Part shown: piece after piece, positions 1 through 6,823 of the stretch
Layout: every line of letters begins with the position of its first letter
How positions within the stretch are numbered: the stretch's first letter is position 1
From: Alphaproteobacteria bacterium
GTDB taxonomy: Bacteria; Pseudomonadota; Alphaproteobacteria; JABAAW01
Length of the DNA: 8,272 nucleotides
Assembly: GCA_014238625.1 (NCBI GenBank)
Contig: JABAAS010000050.1
Span: 242-8,513 of the forward strand
Direction of reading: 5' to 3'
The notes under the pieces: generated by a model
Seen by the model: the letters and a program-made list of their open reading frames with translations, nothing else
Told to the model about the DNA's origin: nothing
Database searches by the model: none
Position numbers and translations under genes: made by a program

Positions 1-1832
1 AGCAAATTAAGGAACGCTTGAAAAGCGGCGGGAAGGTTTTGCGGGAGGTTGTTGTTCCAGAGAATATCACGGTTGCGGATCTTGCCAATCGTATGGCAGA
101 GCGCACTAGCGATGTTGTGCGTCTTTTGGTTAACCTAGGTATCACGGCGACGGCAAACGAGGTTATCGATGCGGATAGCGCAGAGTTAATTGTCAGCGAG
201 TTTGGTCATAAAATCAAGCGAGTTTCTTTCTCCGATGTTGAGGCGAAGTTGGATAAAGACGAGAAAGCGGATGGGGAGAAGATTTCCCGTCCTCCGGTTG
301 TTACGGTTATGGGTCATGTTGACCATGGCAAGACTAGCTTGCTTGATTCTATCCGCAAATCTAATGTTGCGAAGTCGGAGGCGGGAGGGATCACGCAGCA
401 TATCGGAGCTTCGCGTGTTTTATTGCCTGATGGTCGAAGCATTACCTTTATTGACACGCCTGGTCACGAGGCATTTTCTTTGATGCGCGCGCGAGGAGCG
501 AATGCGACCGACCTTGTTGTTCTTGTTGTTGCGGCAGATGATGGAGTTAAGGCTCAGACGGTTGAGGCGATCAACCATGCGAAAGCTGCGGGCGTGCCAA
601 TTGTTGTAGCTATTTCGAAATGCGATTTGGCTGGAGCGAGTGTTGATAAAGTTTTGGACTCTCTTGCATCGAGAGGTTTGCTAGTAGAGTCTCGTCAAGG
701 CGATATTTTGTGCGTTGAGGTTTCTTCGCATAGTGGAGATGGTATTGATAAGTTGCTAGATGCTATTTTGTTGCAATCGGATTTACTGGAACCTCGAGCT
801 AGGGAAAGCGGTGTCAGCAGCGGAGTTGTTTTAGAGTCTCGCATGGAAAAGGGTCATGGTGTGTTGGCGAGCTTGCTGGTACAAGAGGGCTCTCTGCATA
901 AAGGAGATATTTTGCTTGCGGGTGCACAATGGGGACGTATTCGGGTTATGCTTGACGAGCATGGGAATGTTTGTGAAACAGCGAAGCCTTCGCATCCGGT
1001 GCAGGTTTCTGGTTTGCAGGGTCACCTTGAATCTGGCGAGGTTTTCCGCACGGTTGCAAGCGAGGCGCGAGCGCGTGAGGTAGGAGAGTATAGAGCGCAA
1101 CATAATAAGGAATTGAAACAAGATAAGGTTTCGTCATCTCTTGCTGCTAATGGTGAGGCTACGGTTGAGCAGCTTCTTGATAACGCGCGTCGTGATGAAG
1201 AAGTTAAGCATTTTCCTTTTCTTGTGAAGGCGGATGCGCATGGCACTTTGGAAGTTGTCAAGCAAGCGTTGGAGAAAGCTGGAGCATCGATTGATGGAGC
1301 GGAGATTGTCATTTTACATGGAGATGTTGGATCAATCAACGAGTCGGATATTTCTCTTGCGGCAGCCTCTGGTGGACGCGTTTTGGGCTTTAATACAAAA
1401 CCGACACAACAGGCGCGGGGTCTTGCGAAGAGTCTTGCTGTTGATGTACGCTTTTACAAGGTTTTGTATGAGCTTTTGAACGAGATTGAGTCTTTATTGA
1501 AGCGTACCCTTGCGCCGAAAACTCGTGAGGTTAGGTTGGGTCTTGCGGAGATCAAGCAGGTTTTCCCTATTGGTAAGATTGGCAACATAGCTGGCTCGGC
1601 GGTTTTGGATGGTGTAATGCGGCGGGGTGCGCGCGCGCGCATTTTGCGTGGCGAGGAGAATGATGTTTTGCACGAAGGTCGAGTTAAATTTCTTAAGAGC
1701 TATAAAGAAGAGGTGCGTGAGGTTTCGAAAGGTGCTGAGTGCGGTATTGCATTTGAAAATTTCCAAGACTTTTCTGCCAACGACCGCATCGAGTGTTTTT
1801 TGGTTGAAGATGTCGAAGAAGTGAGGGTGTAG
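1..1832 (+). CDS. infB: Translation initiation factor IF-2, C-terminal part (5' end outside window)
   Basis: IF-2 is the GTPase that brings initiator fMet-tRNA to the 30S subunit and promotes 50S joining. The frame is open to the left edge (first complete codon at base 3), so the N-terminus is missing; a TTG at 18 is not a credible start. Counting residues from that TTG: IF2_N-like segment about 8-45 (VVVPENITVADLANRM); G1 GHVDHGKT 99-106; switch I GGITQHIGA 123-131; G3 DTPGHEAF 146-153; G4 SKCD 200-203; G5 region VSSHSGDG 235-242; domain II about 265-350; domain III from about 399 (FPFLVKADAHGT); the C-terminal fMet-tRNA-binding domain ends with ECGIAFENF around Cys575. The C-terminus is complete. 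Oddities: the usual NKxD of G4 is SKCD, and the usual SA of G5 is SS. rbfA follows after 65 bp, as in most bacteria. Identification is very secure. Confidence 0.98.
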   Translation, partial: QIKERLKSGGKVLREVVVPENITVADLANRMAERTSDVVRLLVNLGITATANEVIDADSAELIVSEFGHKIKRVSFSDVEAKLDKDEKADGEKISRPPVVTVMGHVDHGKTSLLDSIRKSNVAKSEAGGITQHIGASRVLLPDGRSITFIDTPGHEAFSLMRARGANATDLVVLVVAADDGVKAQTVEAINHAKAAGVPIVVAISKCDLAGASVDKVLDSLASRGLLVESRQGDILCVEVSSHSGDGIDKLLDAILLQSDLLEPRARESGVSSGVVLESRMEKGHGVLASLLVQEGSLHKGDILLAGAQWGRIRVMLDEHGNVCETAKPSHPVQVSGLQGHLESGEVFRTVASEARAREVGEYRAQHNKELKQDKVSSSLAANGEATVEQLLDNARRDEEVKHFPFLVKADAHGTLEVVKQALEKAGASIDGAEIVILHGDVGSINESDISLAAASGGRVLGFNTKPTQQARGLAKSLAVDVRFYKVLYELLNEIESLLKRTLAPKTREVRLGLAEIKQVFPIGKIGNIAGSAVLDGVMRRGARARILRGEENDVLHEGRVKFLKSYKEEVREVSKGAECGIAFENFQDFSANDRIECFLVEDVEEVRV

Positions 1833-1897
1833 ATTAGCTCTATAACCCTGAGTATTTGTTGCGGATGCTAGAAGAGTGAGGCGCGCGTAGTAATTTC

Positions 1898-2389
1898 ATG
1901 TCTCGTAGCAAGAGAAACAATATCAATAAAGGCTCGCTTCCCTCGCAGCGCCAGCAGCGTGTAGGGGAGCTGTTGCGTCATGCTCTATCTGACAAGCTTA
2001 TGCGAGGCGAGTTGCCTGAGCCTATGCTTTATGATCGTGCTCTTTTGGTTAGCGAGGTGCGCATGACTGCTGATTTGCGTTTCGCACGGGTTTACATCAC
2101 GAGAGTTAAAGATGGTGCAATTGCTGACGGTGAAGGAGGAAATAGTCAGGTTATTGACGATAAAATTACTATGGACGAGAAACAGGCTTTGCTGAAGGCA
2201 TTACAGAGTAACGCGCATTTGTTAAAGAAGAGTTGTGTTGCGCCTTTAGGATTGAAGTTCATGCCCAAGATGGCTTTTGTCTGGGATGAGTTGCCGGAGC
2301 AGAGTGCTAGAATAGAGGGATTGCTGCGTGGCAAAGCTCTTATTGAGGGCTCTGTTTCTGCGGTGGCTGAGGGAGATATTCAAGATTAG
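1898..2389 (+). CDS. rbfA: Ribosome-binding factor A
   Basis: RbfA is a small KH-like protein that binds the 30S subunit near the 5' end of 16S rRNA during late maturation and cold adaptation. The 163-residue product has the family opening SQRQQRVGELLRHALSDKLMRGELP (here split as SQRQQRVGELLRHAL and SDKLMRGELP), the central EVRMTADLRFARVYIT strand-helix, and the C-terminal LGLKFMPKMAFVWDE...IEGLLRG region. The opening and the 'MRGEL' spacing resemble alphaproteobacterial RbfA. A loop of about 25 residues after the central strand (KDGAIADGEGGNSQ) is longer than usual. ATG 1898 is the only reasonable start because a stop lies in frame just upstream at 1877-1879; no well-placed Shine-Dalgarno is visible, with GAGG lying about 15 bp upstream. 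It lies 65 bp after infB, and the usual downstream neighbour truB is absent: argB converges on it instead. Confidence 0.95.
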   Translation: MSRSKRNNINKGSLPSQRQQRVGELLRHALSDKLMRGELPEPMLYDRALLVSEVRMTADLRFARVYITRVKDGAIADGEGGNSQVIDDKITMDEKQALLKALQSNAHLLKKSCVAPLGLKFMPKMAFVWDELPEQSARIEGLLRGKALIEGSVSAVAEGDIQD

Positions 2390-2417
2390 AATTGTTGGTG
2401 AGCAGGGAGCTTTTTTC

Positions 2418-3323
2418 TTATCTTTTTTCTTGGGCTGGTATCAAACTTCCGACTCCTGCTTCGGTAAATAGCTCTAGTAGTATTGTATGCGGCACCCTCC
2501 CATCGAGTATGACGGATGTAACCCCGCCTCTACTAGCTTCGAGGCAGGTATCGATTTTGGGCAGCATCCCGCCTTTAATAGCTCCGTCTTTGATGAGTTT
2601 TTTGATATTTTTTTCGTCTAGTTCTTCGATCATTTGTCCTTGCGTATCTTTGACACCTGCGACATCTGTCATTAGCATCAACCTTTTTGCGCCCAACCCT
2701 ACGGCGAGAGCGCCAGCGAAGGCATCGGCATTGATGTTGTATATTTCGCCTTTGCTATCACTTGCTATTGGAGCGAGCACGGGTATGATTCCTGCTTCTA
2801 TGAGCAAGAACAGGAGAGACGGCTCGACTTTATTAGGCGTTCCGACGAAACCGAGGTCGATGTTGCCCTTTGTTTTATCTTTCATCACGACGAGTTTTTT
2901 CACGGTCATTAGGCTAGCATCTTGCCCTGATAGAGCGACCGCCTTTCCGCCAGCTTGTTGTAGCAATCCGACGATAGCTTTACTAAGGCTTGCTAGGACC
3001 ATTGCTGCGCAATCTCTTGTATCTTGATTGGTAATTCGCAACCCTTTGATGCGTTGTTGTTCGATTCCTAGTTTTTCTGTGAAGCGGTCAATTTGCGTAC
3101 CGCCGCCGTGTACGATTACGGGATGAATTCCTACTTGTTTTAGCAGCACAACGTCGTGAGCGAAATGAGCTGCCAAGTCATTTTCTGCTTCCTCTAGTGC
3201 GTTGCCTCCGATTTTGATCACCAGTACGTTTTCGGCATAAAGCTGCATATATGGCAATGCGGCGGTCAAGATTCCGGCCTTTTGTAACCATCGCCTATGT
3301 CGTTCGTGAGCGCGAGTATTCAT
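2418..3323 (-). CDS. argB: N-acetylglutamate kinase
   Basis: ArgB phosphorylates N-acetyl-L-glutamate with ATP, the second step of arginine biosynthesis, in the cytoplasm. The 301-residue product of the amino-acid kinase family shows KIGG 37-40 (phosphate binding), HGGG 72-75, KGLRIT 93-98, NINAD 196-200, TDVAGV 219-224 and GGMLPK 251-256. An N-terminal helical segment before LPYMQ (residues 1-22) is the feature found in arginine-feedback-inhibited enzymes, so allosteric inhibition by arginine is likely (inference). The start is chosen at 3323 because its ATG overlaps the engB stop (ATGA) and gives the normal family length; the frame stays open a further 40 residues upstream, but that stretch is basic, unlike ArgB and lies inside engB. 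Oddities: HGGGP is HGGGT and the usual KYGG is KIGG. The convergent gap to rbfA is 28 bp and holds a T-run (2411-2416) but no clear terminator hairpin. Confidence 0.96.
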   Translation of the reverse strand: MNTRAHERHRRWLQKAGILTAALPYMQLYAENVLVIKIGGNALEEAENDLAAHFAHDVVLLKQVGIHPVIVHGGGTQIDRFTEKLGIEQQRIKGLRITNQDTRDCAAMVLASLSKAIVGLLQQAGGKAVALSGQDASLMTVKKLVVMKDKTKGNIDLGFVGTPNKVEPSLLFLLIEAGIIPVLAPIASDSKGEIYNINADAFAGALAVGLGAKRLMLMTDVAGVKDTQGQMIEELDEKNIKKLIKDGAIKGGMLPKIDTCLEASRGGVTSVILDGRVPHTILLELFTEAGVGSLIPAQEKR

Positions 3324-4012
3324 AGAGAGTAGTTTTGCACAGTATTTTTTTTTCTTATGGTAATATTTGTCACTGTAGCTTTTGTTCCTAGTTTTGCGGT
3401 GCTTAGTTCGATCAGAGCATTGCGTGCTTCGAGTATCCCCCAATTTTTGCGTGCGCTAGTCTCTACATATGAGGTTGTTTTAGCCTTAGCGATTTGAGCG
3501 AGATCGGAGTGTATTTGCGTTGCTAAGTTTTCTCTCTCTGCATGTGGCAGGCAATCGATTTTTGTTATGATTGCGAGCAAATGGCATCGCAATTGCCCTA
3601 TTTTTTTGACAAAAATTTGATCTTGTGTAGTGAGTCCTCGTCTCGCATCAATGAGCAAGCAAAGCAAAACCAAAGCTTTTCTTTCGTGGCAATAGCGCAT
3701 GACTAACGCTTGCCATGCTCGCATGAGTGGCTGAGGTGCTCTCGCATAGCCATAGCCTGGGAAGTCTACTAACACGATCTGCTCGACGCCTCTACCTATT
3801 GCGAAGAAGTTGATCGTCTGGGTTCGGCCTGGACTTTGGCTTGTCCGCGAGCAAGACTTTGTATTGAGCAAGGCGTTGATGAGACTTGACTTTCCGCAAT
3901 TAGATCTTCCAGCGAAAGCTATTTCTCCTGCTTGTTCTGGCGGGAATTGCTTTATCTCTGCGGCGCTTGCGAGTAGTTTAAAGCCTTGAGCGAAAGCCTT
4001 ATGAGAAAGCAT
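3320..4012 (-). CDS. engB: Ribosome biogenesis GTPase EngB (YihA/YsxC)
   Basis: EngB is a TRAFAC-class GTPase required for late assembly of the 50S subunit. The 230-residue product has G1 GRSNCGKSS 35-43, G2 region SPGRTQ 60-65 with Thr64, G3 DFPGYGYA 83-90, G4 TKID 150-153 and G5 TSA 185-187. TKxD rather than NKxD is normal for this family. The C-terminal tail after residue about 205 (KLGTKATVTNITIRKKN) is somewhat longer than in E. coli YihA (210 residues). ATG 4012 is the first start after an in-frame TGA nine bases upstream. No clear Shine-Dalgarno precedes it; the spacer to yidC is mostly tandem repeat. Its TGA overlaps the argB ATG by 4 bp, so argB is probably translated by coupling. 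The yidC-engB-argB order is common in Alphaproteobacteria. Confidence 0.96.
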   Translation of the reverse strand: MLSHKAFAQGFKLLASAAEIKQFPPEQAGEIAFAGRSNCGKSSLINALLNTKSCSRTSQSPGRTQTINFFAIGRGVEQIVLVDFPGYGYARAPQPLMRAWQALVMRYCHERKALVLLCLLIDARRGLTTQDQIFVKKIGQLRCHLLAIITKIDCLPHAERENLATQIHSDLAQIAKAKTTSYVETSARKNWGILEARNALIELSTAKLGTKATVTNITIRKKNTVQNYSL

Positions 4013-4023
4013 GAGTTCAGCTC

Positions 4024-4107
4024 ATTTTACGCGTTGCATTTTACGCGTCTTATTTTATGCATCTTATTTTATGCATCTTATTTTATGCATCTTATTTTAT
4101 GCATCTT
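4024..4107 (-). repeat. Six-unit 14-bp tandem repeat between yidC and engB
   Basis: On the plus strand the 14-bp unit is ATTTTATGCATCTT, repeated identically four times (4052-4065, 4066-4079, 4080-4093, 4094-4107). Two diverged units precede it, ATTTTACGCGTTGC (4024-4037) and ATTTTACGCGTCTT (4038-4051). Each unit centres on a 6-bp palindrome, ATGCAT in the four identical units and ACGCGT in the other two; these differ by two transitions. The unit nearest yidC contains the end of that gene: read on the minus strand, its GAT GCA TAA codes for the last two residues and the stop. Nearly the whole 84-bp yidC-engB spacer is this array. Function unknown. Confidence 0.93.
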
Positions 4108-5926
4108 GCAATTTGCGTAGTTTGACATGGCGAGTTATCAGCCATTGTTGAGTTATAGTAAGTACGTTGTTCCAAGTCCAATATATGACCAAGCCTGCGG
4201 GGAAGCGTCCCAATAAGAATGTAAAGAGCAAAGGCAGGAAAGCAAAGATTTTCTTCTGAATTGGATCTACGGGAGCTGGGTTCATTTTTTGTTGTAACCA
4301 CATGCTCAATCCCATTGCGATTGGCCATAGCCCTAGGTTAATGGGTTCGAGTATCAAGGGTATTTTCCATGGCAATATCCCGAAGAGCGTTAGCATGCCT
4401 AGAGGGTCTGGAGCGGATAGGTCGTGTATCCATCCGAAGAAAGGAGCGTGTCGCATTTCGATTGCAATGAACAGCACTTTGTATAGAGCGAAGAAGACTG
4501 GTATTTGCAACAGAATAGGTAGACAACCTGCGACTGGATTGACTCCATGTTTTTTGTATAGAGCGAGCATATCTTTTTGTAGAGCCTTTTTGTCGTCTTT
4601 ATGCTTTTCGCGCAAGACGATCATTTCTGGTTGCAAGTCTTTCATTTTGCTTATGGAGACATATGACTTATAGGAGAGAGGCAAGAACAATAATTTAATC
4701 ACTACTGTTAGAGCTAGAATTGCCAAGCCGAAGTTTCCTAACAATTTCGAGAAAAAGGTTATAGCTGAGTATATTGGTTTGGTTATGAAATAGAACCATC
4801 CGAAATCTACTGCTAGATCGAAACCTGCGATATCAAATTGCTCTGCGTATTTATCAAGTAATGGAACGCTTTTTGCGCCGACAAAAACTCGTGAAGTTTG
4901 CGAGCTACTCTCGCCTGGCGCCAGACTATTACTTTGCGTATAGATTATGTCGGTTTGGAATATGCTCTGCTCGTTTCTGCTAGCTGCTCGGAACAGCCCT
5001 TGAGTTTTTTTGCTAGGGTCTGGTATTAGAGCGGTCATCCAGTATTTATCGGTAATACCGATCCACCCGCCTTGTCCTTCCACTTTCACTCGCTGTTTTT
5101 TGAGTATTTTTTTATAGCTCAACTCTTCTAGCGAATTGTCAAGATATCCGATCGGTCCTTCGTGCAGGATGTAGAAATCAAGAGTTTGCGGCTTTCCTTG
5201 TCGTTGTATTACTCCATATGGTTGGACGGCAATATTAACTGCGGAGCGATTGATAACGCGTTGTTCTATGTCTAGCATGTAGTTTTTGTCGATAGCTATA
5301 TGTTGTTCGAATCGCACGCCATCTTTATTTGTCCAATGTAGCAATAGTGGTTTTTGTGGAGTTAGTGAGCTACTATTGCTCTGCCATAGTGTTGCGTGGT
5401 TTGGAGTCTCCACGCCTTCGCTCACCCTCCAAGCGAATTGCACGAAGTATGCGTTTTGTCCTGCTTGTAGGAGTTTTATGTGCGGAGACTCGGGATCGAG
5501 CGATGAGCGGAATTTCTGCAAACTCACATTATCGATCTTTGCACCTTTGAGGGATATGGAGCCTTTTAGAGCGTCTGTTTCTATTTTCACTCGCGGACCG
5601 TCTTCGAGCACTTGAGGAGCACTTTCTTGTCGCTCTATCTTTTCGCTTGTAGCACCGCTTGTAGCATCGATGTTGGGTTGTTCGGATGAGGTGCTAGGCG
5701 TCGGCATAGGTGTCGGCAGACTTTCATCCGATAGGGGTAGCAGAGTAGCGTCTGACTCTAGGTTTTTCTGTTTTTGCTTATCTACTAGAGCTTGATTTTG
5801 CGTAGTATTTCTAGCGGCGTTTTCTTGCGCGCGTTTTGGAGCTTGAAAGAAGAATTCCCAGCCGAATATAATAGCTGCGCATAGAATTACAGCGAGTAGC
5901 AAATTTTTTTGGTCACCCTGCAACAT
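4097..5926 (-). CDS. yidC: Membrane protein insertase YidC (Oxa1 family)
   Basis: YidC inserts and folds inner-membrane proteins, alone or with SecYEG. The 609-residue product has the Gram-negative layout: membrane segment 1 at residues 9-27, a low-complexity Pro/Ser/Thr/Gln linker (about 28-105, with PTPMPTPS and DATSGATS), the periplasmic P1 domain (about 110-360), then the conserved C-terminal core. In the core, segment 2 spans about 398-418, the cytoplasmic loop contains KMKDLQPEM 427-435 and KKHGVNPVAGCLPILLQIP 458-476, and the last segments end near 592. Lys411 aligns with the conserved groove arginine (E. coli Arg366), the usual replacement in alphaproteobacteria. The C-terminus is short and basic. 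ATG 5926 is supported by AAGGAA four bases upstream, which overlaps the yidD stop, so the two genes are probably co-translated. The stop codon lies inside the downstream 14-bp repeat. Confidence 0.98.
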   Translation of the reverse strand: MLQGDQKNLLLAVILCAAIIFGWEFFFQAPKRAQENAARNTTQNQALVDKQKQKNLESDATLLPLSDESLPTPMPTPSTSSEQPNIDATSGATSEKIERQESAPQVLEDGPRVKIETDALKGSISLKGAKIDNVSLQKFRSSLDPESPHIKLLQAGQNAYFVQFAWRVSEGVETPNHATLWQSNSSSLTPQKPLLLHWTNKDGVRFEQHIAIDKNYMLDIEQRVINRSAVNIAVQPYGVIQRQGKPQTLDFYILHEGPIGYLDNSLEELSYKKILKKQRVKVEGQGGWIGITDKYWMTALIPDPSKKTQGLFRAASRNEQSIFQTDIIYTQSNSLAPGESSSQTSRVFVGAKSVPLLDKYAEQFDIAGFDLAVDFGWFYFITKPIYSAITFFSKLLGNFGLAILALTVVIKLLFLPLSYKSYVSISKMKDLQPEMIVLREKHKDDKKALQKDMLALYKKHGVNPVAGCLPILLQIPVFFALYKVLFIAIEMRHAPFFGWIHDLSAPDPLGMLTLFGILPWKIPLILEPINLGLWPIAMGLSMWLQQKMNPAPVDPIQKKIFAFLPLLFTFLLGRFPAGLVIYWTWNNVLTITQQWLITRHVKLRKLQDA

Positions 5927-5930
5927 ATAT

Positions 5931-5936
5931 TTCCTT
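5931..5936 (-). promoter_or_regulatory. Ribosome-binding site of yidC
   Basis: On the minus strand AAGGAA lies four bases before the yidC ATG at 5926. It begins inside the yidD TAA stop codon, so ribosomes ending yidD can re-initiate on yidC. It is one of only two clear Shine-Dalgarno sequences in the window and fixes the yidC start. Confidence 0.75.
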
Positions 5937-6270
5937 ATAAGTTTAGTTTTTTTGTCTCTGCGTTATTTTTACGCAGTTGTCTATGAGAGAGCTTTGTCGG
6001 CACTGGGTCCCAGCGCATTCCTTTTTCCCCTGAAGATTGCAATAGTAATGGTCTGCAACGCAGCAATCTTTTTATTGCGAGAGGCACCCCGCGCCAAGAG
6101 TGTTTATCTATAGCTTCTTGAGCATAGGCACTACAGGTTGGCTGGAATCGACAGAGACTTGGAGTGCCTGTGAGGAGAAACAATAAAGGAGCGAAAAACA
6201 CGCGGTATAAGAAGAATAAGCTACGCAATAAGCTGGCTGCCATTTTTCTGGCTATTGTCATTTTTTGCAT
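5935..6270 (-). CDS. yidD: Membrane protein insertion efficiency factor YidD
   Basis: YidD is a small membrane-associated protein that improves YidC-dependent insertion. From ATG 6270 it has 111 residues: a hydrophobic amphipathic N-terminal segment (about 13-34, LLRSLFFLYRVFFAPLLFLL), the family signature CRFQPTCSAY 40-49 (Cys40, Cys46), LLRCRP 69-74 (Cys72) and WDPVP 87-91. The usual RCHP is RCRP here, and a few residues are inserted before DPVP. The basic tail (about 92-111) is variable in the family. The start is uncertain: a TTG at 6282 would add four residues, and in-frame ATGs at 6261 and 6243 are also possible; none has a good Shine-Dalgarno. It lies 21 bp after rnpA and 8 bp before yidC, the standard rnpA-yidD-yidC arrangement. 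Confidence 0.93.
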   Translation of the reverse strand: MQKMTIARKMAASLLRSLFFLYRVFFAPLLFLLTGTPSLCRFQPTCSAYAQEAIDKHSWRGVPLAIKRLLRCRPLLLQSSGEKGMRWDPVPTKLSHRQLRKNNAETKKLNL

Positions 6271-6291
6271 GGGGTGCTTCAAAGTTTTGGG

Positions 6292-6711
6292 CTACTTGTG
6301 TTTTGTAGCGAGGTATTTTTCGTTAAGTTCAGATGCGAGGTATTCACGAGGTATTCGCAAGGCACTCATTAGGCTTTGTTGCAGGCTAGCGAACTTTGCG
6401 TTGATGCACTTACGCCGCGCGACTAGTACGAGCCTGTATGATTTGTTTTGGTTTGGGATGTCGAGTTTTTGTATGAAATCATTTTTAAGTAGAGCCCGCA
6501 GCCGTCTTTTAGCGCGGTTTCGCTGCACTGCTCCCCCGATTTTGCGACTTGCGGTTACCCCTAGTGCGTAGTTGCTTGTGTTATTAGAGTTAATTCCAGT
6601 TTGCTCTGACTGGAACTGCAAAACGAAGTGAGGGGTAACGATATGCTTTCCTAATCGAGTTACTTGCACGAATTCGGTTCTGCGGCGCATACGCACGTTT
6701 TTTGGCAACAT
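6292..6711 (-). CDS. rnpA: Ribonuclease P protein component
   Basis: RnpA is the basic protein cofactor of RNase P, which removes the 5' leader from pre-tRNAs with the catalytic RNA (rnpB, not in this window). The 139-residue product shows the N-terminal LPKNVRMRRRTEFVQV segment with the substrate-contacting Phe14, GVTASRKIGGAV 51-62, and the RNR motif QRNRAKRRLRALL 63-75 whose arginines and lysines bind the RNA. An insertion of Asn/Ser-rich residues (about 37-47, QTGINSNNTSN) lies before it. ATG 6709-6711 gives the usual length and N-terminus; the bases upstream (CCCTCACCA) offer no Shine-Dalgarno. rnpA normally follows rpmH closely, but here 352 bp separate them, most of it a tandem-repeat array. 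Confidence 0.96.
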   Translation of the reverse strand: MLPKNVRMRRRTEFVQVTRLGKHIVTPHFVLQFQSEQTGINSNNTSNYALGVTASRKIGGAVQRNRAKRRLRALLKNDFIQKLDIPNQNKSYRLVLVARRKCINAKFASLQQSLMSALRIPREYLASELNEKYLATKHK

Positions 6712-6764
6712 TGGTGAGGGTAGGGGGCTATGTTATTTCGTTTTTTATTTATCAATTGGCTATG

Positions 6765-6794
6765 GTTAGGAGAGTTAGTGTTAGGAGAGTTGGT
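6765..6794. repeat. Two tandem 15-bp copies upstream of rnpA
   Basis: GTTAGGAGAGTTAGT (6765-6779) is followed directly by GTTAGGAGAGTTGGT (6780-6794), with one mismatch. Both share the core GAGTTAG/GAGTTGG with the larger 14-bp array that starts 30 bp away (unit TAATGAGTTAGCCC), so they may be a related but diverged element. The rest of the stretch 6712-6823 shows a T-rich segment (6738-6750) and no clear promoter or hairpin. Confidence 0.8.
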
Positions 6795-6823
6795 AAAGCC
6801 ATTCCGTTTATTAGACTACGAGC

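Noticed and set aside
2401..2417. Bidirectional intrinsic terminator between rbfA and argB
   Set aside because: A T-run is present, but GAGCAGGGAGC before it does not form a credible stem.
2392..3027. 211-codon open frame on the plus strand
   Set aside because: It lies wholly antisense to argB, whose motifs are unmistakable, and its Ser/Pro-rich sequence resembles no family.
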